From Streptomyces sp. NRRL S-337 (GTDB lineage: Bacteria > Actinomycetota > Actinomycetes > Streptomycetales > Streptomycetaceae): 64,000 bases of DNA. The position numbers and the translations under genes are program-made. Shown here one piece after another: positions 24,510 to 31,901 of this stretch (positions are counted from its first letter, which is position 1; the number at the start of each line of letters is the position of its first letter). The notes beneath the pieces were generated by a model, which was not told where the DNA came from, made no database searches, and worked only from the letters and a program-made list of their open reading frames with translations. The stretch is taken from contig NZ_JOIX01000005.1 in NCBI RefSeq assembly GCF_000720175.1, positions 1 through 64,000 on the forward strand, read 5' to 3'.

Positions 24510-25160
24510 TCACCCACCGTCGGCGGCCGGGGCGGGGCCGGCGGCGCTCCCGGTGGCCCGGGCCGCGAGCAGGGCCAGCACACCGCGTACCGCCGCATCG
24601 AACGGCGCCGGGTCGTCGGCCGCCCGGGCCAGTACGTATCCGCCCTGGACGACGGCCGCGACGGTGGCGGCGGTGGCTTCCGGATCGAGTCCGGCGGCCA
24701 GTTCGCCGCGGCGCACTCCCTCGGTGAGGACCTCGGCGATCCGTTCCTGGAGCCAGCCGAACATCTCGTCCAACGGGGCCCGCAGTTCGGCGCTCTGCAC
24801 CACGTCGCGGTCCTGCGTCATCCGCCCGATCGGGCAGCCGCGCAGCACCCGCCGCTCGCGCAGCAGATAGGCCGCCACCCGGTCGTACGCCGTACCGGGA
24901 GTGGCCAGGCACTCCTCGGCGGCTGCCCTCATGTCCTCCGCGGTCCGCCGGATGGCCGCCAGGGCGAGGTCGGACTTGCCGGAGAAGTGGTGGTACATGC
25001 TGCCCTGTCCGACGCCGGCCCGCTCCAGGATCGCCTTCGGACTGGTACCGACATAGCCGCGCTCCCAGAGGAGCTCCTGAGTGCTACGCACCAGCCGCTC
25101 CTGCGCGCCGAGCCGTGGCTGCGCTGCCGGAGGGGCGGGCGGGTGCTCCTGAGTGCTCAT
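24510..25160 (-). CDS. TetR-family regulator of the DUF4865/hydrolase operon
   Basis: A 216-residue regulator with helix-turn-helix QELLWERGYVGTSPKAILERAGVGQGSMYHHFSGKSDLALAA (partly quoted as GTSPKAILERAGVGQGSMYH) and a C-terminal domain like TetR proteins of the AcrR/YxaF type (VLRGCPIGRMTQD, EVLTEGVRRGELAAGLDPEATAATV). ATG 25160 is preferred over TTG 25166. An imperfect palindrome at 25169-25190 overlaps the expected promoter, and no ribosome site is visible, so a leaderless, self-repressed transcript is likely. The next two genes on the strand follow at 72 bp and -7 bp. Confidence 0.92.
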   Translation of the reverse strand: MSTQEHPPAPPAAQPRLGAQERLVRSTQELLWERGYVGTSPKAILERAGVGQGSMYHHFSGKSDLALAAIRRTAEDMRAAAEECLATPGTAYDRVAAYLLRERRVLRGCPIGRMTQDRDVVQSAELRAPLDEMFGWLQERIAEVLTEGVRRGELAAGLDPEATAATVAAVVQGGYVLARAADDPAPFDAAVRGVLALLAARATGSAAGPAPAADGG

Positions 25161-25168
25161 GATCAAGA

Positions 25169-25190
25169 CTGTACATACCAGTAGTTACAG
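25169..25190. promoter_or_regulatory. Imperfect palindrome, probable TetR operator
   Basis: CTGTACATACC is followed by the near-inverse AGTAGTTACAG (CTGTAACTACT reversed), giving two CTGTA arms with matching TAC steps. It sits immediately upstream of the TetR start, as expected for autoregulation. Confidence 0.72.
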
Positions 25191-25235
25191 AAATCAAGGG
25201 AGGGGTGAGGGAGGGTGTGGCTTGCAGCGAGGGGG

Positions 25236-25286
25236 GCGAGGAGCGCGAGGGGGCGAGGAGGGCGAAGGGGCGAGGAGGGCGAAGGG
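25236..25286. repeat. Three 17-bp purine-rich tandem repeats
   Basis: GCGAGGAGCGCGAGGGG at 25236-25252 is followed by two identical copies of GCGAGGAGGGCGAAGGG (25253-25269 and 25270-25286). The plus strand of this 50-bp stretch is almost purely purine plus C, in the divergent region between the TetR gene and the SHOCT gene. Confidence 0.8.
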
Positions 25287-25447
25287 GGCGACGAAGCAGC
25301 CCCCTCGGCCCCGCGTACTCCCCGCGTGGTACTGGCGAAGCCGCTGGCCGTACGACGACTGGCGGGCCTCGGGGGACCAGGCTCGGAAGGGCAACGACGC
25401 CCGTCCCGCAAGGGCGGCGATCCCGTCCTCCCAAGGAGCTGATTGCG

Positions 25448-25786
25448 ATGTTCGAGCTGGCCCAACCCTGGTCCGGTGGCGGCCCCGGCCCCTGGATCCT
25501 CTTCGTCCCGTTCCTCTGGGCGCTGGCGGTCTTCGGCCTGGTCACGCTGCTGCGCCGCACGGTCTGGCGCCACGGCGCGCCCGGTCCGCGGTTCGCCGGC
25601 GGCCCGCGCTCCGCCGCCCGTACGGGTCGCACCGCCGGCCCGTCCGGTGCGGACGTCCCGTCCCCGATCGCCGTACTGGGGCGTCGATTTGCGGCGGGTG
25701 AGATCGACGAGGAGGAGTGCTGGCGCCGGCTGTCCGTCCTGGAGGAGCACTTCGCCACCGGCGGACCCAAGGGCGGCGCGGCGTAA
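25448..25786 (+). CDS. SHOCT-domain small membrane protein
   Basis: A 112-residue protein with one hydrophobic helix (WILFVPFLWALAVFGLVTLL, residues about 16-35) and a C-terminal SHOCT motif (IAVLGRRFAAGEIDEEECWRRLSVLEEHF, quoted in parts: LGRRFAAGEIDEEE, RLSVLEEHF). SHOCT domains are short oligomerisation or binding modules at protein ends. ATG 25448 follows AAGGAGCTGATTGCG. Longer frames upstream translate the 17-bp repeats and are rejected. It is divergent from the TetR regulator and could be its second target. Confidence 0.85.
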   Translation: MFELAQPWSGGGPGPWILFVPFLWALAVFGLVTLLRRTVWRHGAPGPRFAGGPRSAARTGRTAGPSGADVPSPIAVLGRRFAAGEIDEEECWRRLSVLEEHFATGGPKGGAA

Positions 25787-26108
25787 CAGGCCGCGGCGTC
25801 TTCGCTCCTGTCCGCGGCGGCCGGCGGTCAGCGGTCAGCGGCCGGGGGTCAGCGGTCCGGTGGTCCGGCGCCCGGCGCCCGGCGGCTTCCCGGCTGGGCG
25901 CCGGTGCTGGCCGCCGGTAGTGAGGGGAGTGTCGTCTCTGCGTTTCTGCCCACGCTCCAGGGCAGTTGGCGGCTGTCGCCCTGTCGCCCTGTCGCCCTGT
26001 CGCCCTGTCGCCCTGTCGCCCTGTCGCCCTGTCGGATCGGCCGGATCGGTCGTCCGTTGGGACGGCTGATCGGCCGGATCGGTAGGCCGCCGGGTTGGCC
26101 GACCAGGG
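25787..26108. other. Convergent intergenic gap rich in simple repeats
   Basis: This 322-bp gap contains GGTCAGC repeats (25827-25855), GCGCCCGGC repeats (25868-25885), the 8-bp array at 25973-26034, then GATCGGCCGGATCGG-type repeats to about 26095. No coding frame or regulatory signal is convincing. Confidence 0.6.
25973..26034. repeat. 8-bp tandem repeat (CTGTCGCC), almost 8 copies
   Basis: CTGTCGCC is repeated without mismatch from 25973 through 26028, with a partial last copy to 26034. The unit is not a multiple of three, so it is not a coding repeat; copy number is likely variable between strains by slippage. Confidence 0.9.
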
Positions 26109-26627
26109 TCAGCCGACCCGGGCGCCCCGTACGCCGCTCCGGGGCGCGGTCTCGGCAGGCGTACGGGCGGGGGTGTCGTCCAGCGGCAGCGGGTCCCAAC
26201 GGGAGCGGACCGTGCGGGCCTCCCCGGGCGCGGCGGTCAGGGCCGGAAGGGTGAACCACACGACCTTTCCGCCGCCCTCCGGGCGCATCCCCCAGCTCTC
26301 ACTGAGCGCCGCGATCAGCGCCAGGCCGCGACCGCAGGTCTCCCAGTTGCCGGCGGTCCGGATCCGTGGCAGCCGGGGATCGTCGTCGTGCACGGAGACC
26401 GTCAATTGGCCGATGAGAAGGCACAGTTCGACGGTGCAGCGTTTGCTGGGGCTCGCGTGCCGGTGGACGTTGGCGAGGAGTTCGGTGACCCCGAGCGTCA
26501 CGGGGTCTATCAGGGCGTCGAGATGCCAGCGCCGCAGCTGGGCGGAGACGATTCTTCGCACATGTCCGATGCGTGCCGGAACGGCGTGGAGCTCCACCGT
26601 GCAGTGCCTGCTGGGCTGCGTGATCAC
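26109..26627 (-). CDS. ATP-binding anti-sigma-factor-like protein (HATPase_c_2)
   Basis: A 172-residue RsbW/SpoIIAB-like protein: N-box GVTELLANVHRHA, then LTVSVHDDDPRLP, and the G-box CGRGLALIAALSESWG. In Streptomyces such proteins are stand-alone anti-sigma or partner-switch ATPases that bind sigma or STAS partners. GTG 26627 (VITQPSRHCTVEL) is chosen because GGGAG lies 8 bases upstream; a longer frame starts at 26708. No sigma factor or STAS gene is adjacent. The C-terminal 30 residues after the ATPase core are Arg/Pro-rich. Confidence 0.85.
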   Translation of the reverse strand: MITQPSRHCTVELHAVPARIGHVRRIVSAQLRRWHLDALIDPVTLGVTELLANVHRHASPSKRCTVELCLLIGQLTVSVHDDDPRLPRIRTAGNWETCGRGLALIAALSESWGMRPEGGGKVVWFTLPALTAAPGEARTVRSRWDPLPLDDTPARTPAETAPRSGVRGARVG

Positions 26628-26801
26628 GACCGCGACTCCCTGATGAGGCCGGGCGCCCCCCGTTCCTGGCAGGGCGAAGATCGGATCCAGCGATGCCCAC
26701 TGCACCACAGCGTCACCGCTGGTGAACCCTCAGTGATACGAGTCCAGGGTCAGTCAGACGGTGCGCTCCCGCAACCGCACCTCACCGGTCGCGGCGGCGG
26801 G

Positions 26802-27089
26802 TCAGGAACGCGGCGGCCGGGCCGTTTCCAGGGCCTTGAAGAAGAGTTCCGGTGTGTCGAGGGTGAGCGAATAGCGGTGGCCGTTGAGGGTGGCCAGCGC
26901 CCGGTCCCGCGCTGCGAACAGCGGTTTGTGGGCCTCGACCGACTGCAGCGGGGCGCTGTCGATCTCCGTGCCGTAACTGGTGAGCAGTACCAGTCGGCCG
27001 TCGCTGATGACCACCTGTCCGGCGCGGGTCAGCGACCGCAGTGAGCGCTCGATCCGTACGCCGGTCGCGGTGAACTCCGGCTCCGCCAT
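26802..27089 (-). CDS. Small hypothetical protein
   Basis: A 95-residue soluble protein ([20 protein letters not shown] start, [12 protein letters not shown] near the end) with typical high-GC third positions and a strong ribosome site GAGGAGGTG 7 bases before ATG 27089. It looks beta-rich in its middle ([20 protein letters not shown]). I do not recognise a family. It is transcribed away from the PLP enzyme gene, and upstream of the HATPase gene on the same strand with a 174-bp gap. Confidence 0.75.
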   Translation of the reverse strand: MAEPEFTATGVRIERSLRSLTRAGQVVISDGRLVLLTSYGTEIDSAPLQSVEAHKPLFAARDRALATLNGHRYSLTLDTPELFFKALETARPPRS

Positions 27090-27455
27090 GGCCGGCACCT
27101 CCTCGGTGAGACGGGCGGATCCCCTCCACCGCCCCTTGTGGGAAGTTTGCCGGGAGGGCGCCCGGCGCACCAGTGCCGCACGTCACCGGGCGGGGGCACG
27201 GTCCCTCGGGCGCGCCGGTCGCGGCGGTCCGTCGCTCACCGGATGCCGCCCTCCCGGGGTCCTTCACCGGACGACTCCGCCGGCGATCCCGTTGGCGATT
27301 CCGCCGGAAACTCCGCCGCAAGAAGCCCGCCCCAGGGCTGCCTTGGGGTCTCTCAAAGTGATGTTTATGCAGGTGAGAAGGGTGCGGCCGATGGCTATAG
27401 TCGGAAACAGGCCCGGCGGTGTGCGCGGGCTCGCAACCGTCTGAGGAGTGCGCCG
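27090..27455. other. Divergent promoter region of the PLP enzyme
   Basis: This 366-bp gap separates the small hypothetical gene and the PLP enzyme gene. Apart from the promoter at 27373-27401 and some CGCCGG-rich repeats at 27270-27330 (CCGGCGATCCCGTTGGCGATTCCG), no gene or other signal is supported. Confidence 0.55.
27373..27401 (+). promoter_or_regulatory. Candidate sigma-70-type promoter
   Basis: GTGAGA (27373-27378) and TATAGT (27396-27401) are spaced by 17 bp, about 55 bp before the start of the PLP enzyme gene. The -10 is an excellent match in DNA that is otherwise very GC-rich. Confidence 0.6.
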
Positions 27456-28613
27456 GTGAGTACCGCACAGCAGCCCACGAGCCGGCCCGGCGACACGGTC
27501 GCGGCCGGGGCCCCGATGCCGACCGTCGACGTCGACCGCTCGGATCCGGACTACCGGGACTGGCTGAAAGAAGCCGTACGCAAGGTCCAGGCGGACGCCA
27601 ACCGCACCGCCGACACCCACCTCCTGCGCTTCCCGCTGCCCGAGAAATGGGGCATCGACCTCTATCTCAAGGACGAGTCGACGCACCCCACCGGCAGCCT
27701 CAAGCACCGGCTGGCCCGTTCGCTGTTCCTCTACGGCCTCTGTAATGGCTGGATCCGGCCGGGCAAGCCCGTCATCGAGGCGTCCAGCGGCTCCACGGCG
27801 GTCTCCGAGGCGTACTTCGCCAAGCTGATCGGCGTCCCCTTCATCGCGGTCATGCCGGCCACGACCAGCCGTGAGAAGACCCGGCTGATCGAGTTCCACG
27901 GCGGCCGCTGCCATCTCGTCCAGGACCCGCGGACGGTCTACGAGGTCTCCGCCCGCCTCGCGGCCGAGTCCGGCGGCCACTACATGGACCAGTTCACCTA
28001 CGCCGAACGGGCCACGGACTGGCGCGGCAACAACAACATCGCCGAGTCGATCTACCAGCAGCTGCGGCTGGAGCGGTACCCGGAACCGGCCTGGATCGTG
28101 GCCACCGCGGGCACCGGCGGCACCTCCGCGACCATCGCCCGTTACGTCCACTACATGCAGTACGACACCCGGATCTGCGTCCCCGACCCGGAGAACTCCT
28201 GCTTCTTCGACGGCTGGCTCACCGGCGACGCCAAAACGGACTGCGCCACCGCCTCCCGCATCGAGGGCATCGGCCGGCCGCGGATGGAACCGAGCTTCGT
28301 GCCGGGCGCGATAGACCGCATGATGAAGGTCCCGGACGCGGCCAGCATCGCCGCCGTACGCGCCCTGGAGGCGGCGATCGGCCGCAAGGCGGGCGGCTCG
28401 ACGGGGACGGGGCTGTGGAGCGCCCTGAGGATCGTCGCCGAGATGGTCGCCGAGGGCCGTACGGGATCCGTCGTCACCCTCCTCTGCGACCCCGGCGACC
28501 GCTACCTCGACAAGTACTACTCGGACGACTGGCTGGCCGCCCAGGGCCTGGACATCACGCCCTATGCGCGCACGCTCGACGAGTTCCTGGCCACGGGGCG
28601 CTGGCCCTGCTGA
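27456..28613 (+). CDS. PLP-dependent cysteine synthase-family enzyme, Cds1-like
   Basis: A 385-residue fold-type II PLP enzyme. The cofactor lysine lies in [39 protein letters not shown] is the substrate-binding asparagine-loop equivalent, and [12 protein letters not shown] binds the PLP phosphate. The overall pattern, with the long [14 protein letters not shown] stretch, matches actinobacterial homologues annotated as cysteine synthase-like or L-cysteine desulfhydrase Cds1 (Mycobacterium), which releases sulfide and pyruvate from cysteine. GTG 27456 has GAGGAG upstream and a good promoter at 27373-27401. Stand-alone gene. A true O-acetylserine sulfhydrylase role is less likely but not excluded. 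Confidence 0.87.
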   Translation: MSTAQQPTSRPGDTVAAGAPMPTVDVDRSDPDYRDWLKEAVRKVQADANRTADTHLLRFPLPEKWGIDLYLKDESTHPTGSLKHRLARSLFLYGLCNGWIRPGKPVIEASSGSTAVSEAYFAKLIGVPFIAVMPATTSREKTRLIEFHGGRCHLVQDPRTVYEVSARLAAESGGHYMDQFTYAERATDWRGNNNIAESIYQQLRLERYPEPAWIVATAGTGGTSATIARYVHYMQYDTRICVPDPENSCFFDGWLTGDAKTDCATASRIEGIGRPRMEPSFVPGAIDRMMKVPDAASIAAVRALEAAIGRKAGGSTGTGLWSALRIVAEMVAEGRTGSVVTLLCDPGDRYLDKYYSDDWLAAQGLDITPYARTLDEFLATGRWPC

Positions 28614-28818
28614 GCCCGCGGCGGCTCACCTCCTGAGCCCGCTTCCGGGTGAGGGCCCGCTTCCGGGCAGGGGGGAAGGGGGCCGGGAGGCGGGAGTGAC
28701 GGGGGCGGCATGGGGGAGTGACGGGGGCGGCATGCGGCCGACCGCGAGGCCACAGCGCCGACGGGGGCCGACGGGGCCGACGTCCGCCCGGTCGCGGTGC
28801 CGACGCGGCTGACCTCGG

Positions 28819-29292
28819 CTACGGGCGGGTTAGGCGGTGGTCCAGCGCCCGTGCCGACTCCCGGAAGGCCCGGCCCAGGCCTGGCCTGGCCAGCCCCATC
28901 GCCCAGCGGAACGGCGCCGGGCCGTCCGCCGCGAACGTCCACCGCAGACGGGTGCCACTGCCTACCGGCATCAGCCGCCAGTCCTCCAACAGGGCGCGCA
29001 ATCCAGGGGCGTTGGTGGTGTCGACCCGGTAGGCGTAGTGCGCGTCCGGCTCGGCCGCCAGCACCGTCTCGGCGAAACGGGTGCCTCCCGTGAGCCGTAC
29101 CTCGCGTCCCCGGCCGTCGTGCGTCGACGACGCCCACGCCACCCCCGTGAACCAGGATGACCACCCGGCCACGTCGTCCGCGAGCGCCGCATAGACCGCC
29201 CGGGGCGGCGCGGCGACCTCTCCGGTGAACACCAGCCGCAGCGGCGCGGACTCGGCGAAGTCCAGCTCGACGGCGCGAAGTCGGCGTGCCAT
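28819..29292 (-). CDS. SRPBCC-family (START-like) protein
   Basis: A 157-residue lipid-binding-fold protein of the SRPBCC/polyketide cyclase group: VFTGEVAAPPRAVYAALADDVAGWSSWFTGV at the start and RLRWTFAADGPAPFRWAMGLARPGLG at the end give the typical helix-grip layout. Such proteins bind or transport small hydrophobic ligands; no catalytic residue can be named. ATG 29292 follows GGGGGTGCTC. A 19-bp repeat array lies directly upstream (29323-29417). Confidence 0.8.
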   Translation of the reverse strand: MARRLRAVELDFAESAPLRLVFTGEVAAPPRAVYAALADDVAGWSSWFTGVAWASSTHDGRGREVRLTGGTRFAETVLAAEPDAHYAYRVDTTNAPGLRALLEDWRLMPVGSGTRLRWTFAADGPAPFRWAMGLARPGLGRAFRESARALDHRLTRP

Positions 29293-29322
29293 GGACGAGC
29301 ACCCCCTGGGGGACGGGAGGGA

Positions 29323-29417
29323 ACGGGCCGGTACGGAAGGAACGGGTCAGTGCGGGAGGGGCCGGGCCGGTACGGGAGGACGGCCCGGTACGGGCAGGAC
29401 GGGGCGGGGGCGGGAGG
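29323..29417. repeat. Five 19-bp tandem repeats
   Basis: ACGGGCCGGTACGGAAGGA and four diverged copies follow each other at 19-bp steps (starts 29323, 29342, 29361, 29380 and 29399). The array occupies the leader region just upstream of the SRPBCC gene start at 29292. Confidence 0.75.
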
Positions 29418-29582
29418 GAACCCGCTGGGCGGCAGGGGTGATGGTGGGTGAGGTGGCGGGGCGCACACCGTACCTGACGCATCATCAGCTGGCCAGCCCT
29501 TCACTCTCCGGGTGGGCGCCGCAGCCGTCAGACATCTCCGTCCACCCGTCCGCCCTTCGGACCGTCCTTCGTCCGCTGGCCG

Positions 29583-30428
29583 TCAGAGGTCTCCGTCCTC
29601 CGGGAGCTCGCCCGCCACCACCAGCTCCGGCGGCAACTCCGCGAACTCGGCCCGGGCTTCCGCGGGCAGTCCCGAGTCCGTCACCAGCACATCGACCTCG
29701 TCCAGCGTCGCGAACGAACTCAGCCCGACCGTGCCCCACTTGGTGTGGTCGGCGACCACCACCACCCGCCGCGCGGACCGGACGAAATGCCGGTTGGTCT
29801 CGGCTTCCGCCAGATTCGGCGTCGATAGCCCGGCTTCCACCGATATGCCGTGTACTCCGAGGAACAGCACGTCGAAATGGAGCGAGCGGATCGCGGCATC
29901 GGCGACCGGTCCCACGAGCGTGTCCGAGGGCGTCCGTACTCCGCCCGTCAGCACGACCGTCGCGGCCCCCGCACGGGGCGCCGCACCGCCGCTGGCCGCC
30001 GCCCGCTGGGCGGTGTAGAACACATCGGCCACCCGGACCGAATTCGTCACCACCGTCAGATCCGGCACGTCCAGCAGCTGCTGCGCCAGTGCGAAGGCGG
30101 TCGTGCCGCCCGCGAGCGCGATCGCGCTGCCGGGCGCCGCCATCTGGGCCGCTGCCTTGGCGATGTCCTCCTTGGCGCTCAGCTCCAGCCCGGACTTCGC
30201 CTCGAACCCGGGCTCATGGGCGCTCGGCTCGCTGACCGGCACCGCGCCGCCGTGCACCTTCTCCACCATGCCCTGGCGGGCCAGCGCGTCGAGATCGCGA
30301 CGGACCGTCATGTCGGACACGCTCAGCTTGCGGGTGAGCTCATTGACCCGCACCCCGCCGCGTCGCCTGACCTCGTCGAGAATCAGGGCCCGCCGCTGCT
30401 CCGCGAGGAGGTTCTGGTTGTCGCTCAC
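29583..30428 (-). CDS. DeoR/GlpR-family transcriptional regulator
   Basis: A 281-residue regulator: winged helix at the N-terminus (RRALILDEVRRRGGVRVNELTRKLSVSDMTVRRDLDALARQGMVEKVHGGA, partly quoted as KLSVSDMTVRRDLDAL) and a DeoR sensor domain with AGGTTAFALAQQL, VVTNSVRVADVF and VVVVADHTKWG. Family members sense phosphorylated sugars. GTG 30428 (VSDNQNLLAEQRR) has GAAGGGA upstream. No sugar gene is adjacent on this side, so its targets are probably elsewhere. Confidence 0.92.
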   Translation of the reverse strand: MSDNQNLLAEQRRALILDEVRRRGGVRVNELTRKLSVSDMTVRRDLDALARQGMVEKVHGGAVPVSEPSAHEPGFEAKSGLELSAKEDIAKAAAQMAAPGSAIALAGGTTAFALAQQLLDVPDLTVVTNSVRVADVFYTAQRAAASGGAAPRAGAATVVLTGGVRTPSDTLVGPVADAAIRSLHFDVLFLGVHGISVEAGLSTPNLAEAETNRHFVRSARRVVVVADHTKWGTVGLSSFATLDEVDVLVTDSGLPAEARAEFAELPPELVVAGELPEDGDL

Positions 30429-30829
30429 CCCACCCGTCCCTTCCGCCCGGCTCGCCGTGTCGTAGCGCCGGCTCCCGCCTGCGATCACTGATGCCCTCAT
30501 CCTCGCACGAGGCACTGACACCGCCGCCGTCCCGACGAACACCGCCGGAACCGAGGCGACCGGTGACACCCCTGGACGCCTCCCTGCCCCTCCGGTTCGC
30601 CCGCCTCCCCTTTTGCCGGCGCCTGCCGCCCCGCCTGCCCCGCCCGGCCGGCTCCTGAGGCCCCGCCTGGCCGCCTCCTGGCGCCGCTGCACCCGGCGTC
30701 CCACCGATTGCGGGGCTACTGGCCCGCCGGGGGCCTGCCGCCTTGCCGGGGTCTGCCCGCCTGCCGTTGCCCGGAGTCCCCGGCCGCCGCTACCCGCCGC
30801 CTCCCGACGCCCTGCCTACTGCCCCTCGC

Positions 30830-31145
30830 GGAGCTTTGCAGGTCCTGGCGGCTGCCAACCGCCCCTCCCGGAGCCCTGTAAGTCTCCGCGTCCCGCCGAA
30901 AGCCCTCAAGGGGTCCTGTACGTCCCAGCGGCTGCCGGCTGCCCCTCCCGGAGTCCTGTACGTCCCGGCGCTCGGCCGACTGCCCCCTGGGGCCCTGTCC
31001 TCCCGGCGCCTGCCGGCCGTCTCTCCTGGAGCCCTGTACGTCCCGGGGCCCGCCGACCGCCCCCTGGGGCCCTGTGCGTTCGGCGCTCCGCCGACCGCGG
31101 CTCCCGGAGCCCTGCACGTCCCGGCGCTCGGCCGACTGCCCCACC
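30830..31145. repeat. Array of eight 39-40-bp tandem repeats
   Basis: Eight units with the consensus opening GGAGYCCTGTACGTCCCGGC start at about 30830, 30870, 30910, 30950, 30989, 31028, 31066 and 31106. Copies differ at 5-12 positions and show an alternating A/B pattern (ggagccctg versus ggggccctg). Lengths are 38-40 bp. No spacers occur, so this is not a CRISPR array. Confidence 0.8.
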
Positions 31146-31251
31146 CGCCAACCCGCCCGTTCCGGTACGCCGCCTAGTCGCCTCCCTCAACCCCGTCCAC
31201 GGCCTGCTCCCGGCGCTGCCGCGCCTCCAGCCGCCTCCCGGGGCTTCCCCC

Positions 31252-31286
31252 GCCCCCTCCCCCTCTCCCCCTTAGGGGGAGGGGGC
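31252..31286. repeat. G/C-tract hairpin element, copy 2
   Basis: GCCCCCTCCCCC (31252-31263) pairs perfectly with GGGGGAGGGGGC (31275-31286) across an 11-base loop. Flanks (CGGGGGTGGGTTCGGGGG on the right) match the inverse of the left window edge, with one base change in the loop and one G indel. See the first copy at 19-53. Confidence 0.75.
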
Positions 31287-31593
31287 GGGGGTGGGTTCGG
31301 GGGTGGGGGGATGGGCGTCGCGCGCGAAGCGCACCCAGGGCACGCGGCGCATCCGGCGCACGCGGCGCACCCAGTGCACCTTGCCCACCGGCGCACCTGG
31401 CGCACCCGGAACACCTGAGGCCCCGGGGCCCCGCTCAAGTCGTGTCCGCCCCAGGCGGCATGGCGTGGATGCGTCGTCAGCGGGCCGCCGCGCCCATCCG
31501 TGTCTCAGTTCGGGTGGATGGGCCCCCGCCGGAAAGGGACAATCCTTGGTGCGCCGCATCACGTTAGCCGGCGTACCAACGCCAAGCCCGTAT

Positions 31594-31890
31594 CAAGACC
31601 AACGCAGCACGAAGCCAACGCAGTACCAAGACCAACGAAGCACGAAGGCAACGCAGCGCGAAGCCACCGCAGTCGAAGCCACCGCAGTACGAATACGAAA
31701 ACGATGCAGCACCAAGACCAAGTGCCGCATCACACAACAGGAACCCGCAACAAGCAGCCACGCACCACAACCGCCCCACAACAGGCGCCACACACAGCCA
31801 CCAACCGCACCCCACGACACCACACCACGCCACAACCACACCGCACGCGCACCGGGCCCAGCCGCCGCGCGGCCGGGCCACACCGACAAC
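31594..31890 (+). repeat. C/A-rich, G/T-poor leader with about 16-bp repeats
   Basis: The plus strand here is dominated by A and C. The first part (31594-31723) is a degenerate tandem repeat with units such as AAGACCAACGCAGCACG and AAGCCAACGCAGTACC. The rest is ACCACACCACGCC-like. The sequence is unstructured and C-rich/G-poor over about 300 nt directly before the membrane hydrolase start, the profile of a Rho utilisation region. An in-frame upstream extension from 31500 is open but has no coding signature. Confidence 0.65.
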
Positions 31891-31901
31891 GGGGGACACC
31901 A

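Larger units (their letters stand above)
30429..31901. other. 1.5-kb repeat-rich non-coding tract
   Basis: No gene is supported between the DeoR regulator and the membrane hydrolase. From left to right it holds Pro-rich degenerate GC sequence (30500-30820), eight 39-40-bp tandem units (30830-31145), a G/C-tract hairpin (31252-31286), GGCGCACCC-type short repeats (31315-31415), and from about 31570 a C/A-rich leader. Frames open here on several phases reflect base composition; the minus-strand frame at 30716-31144 encodes only the 13-residue repeat. Confidence 0.65.

Noticed and set aside
30716..31144. Minus-strand frame with a 13-residue repeat (RDVQDSGRGSRQP-like)
   Set aside because: The frame survives because the unit is 39 bp, but many AGG and CTT codons and mixed third positions argue against translation, and no ribosome site is present.
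30830..31145. CRISPR-like array
   Set aside because: Units are contiguous without unique spacers and diverge from one another; no cas genes are present.
31500..31901. N-terminal extension of the membrane hydrolase (134 more residues)
   Set aside because: The frame is open but encodes Thr/His/Pro/Arg-rich sequence derived from C/A-rich DNA, other phases are also open, and GTG 31902 has a ribosome site.
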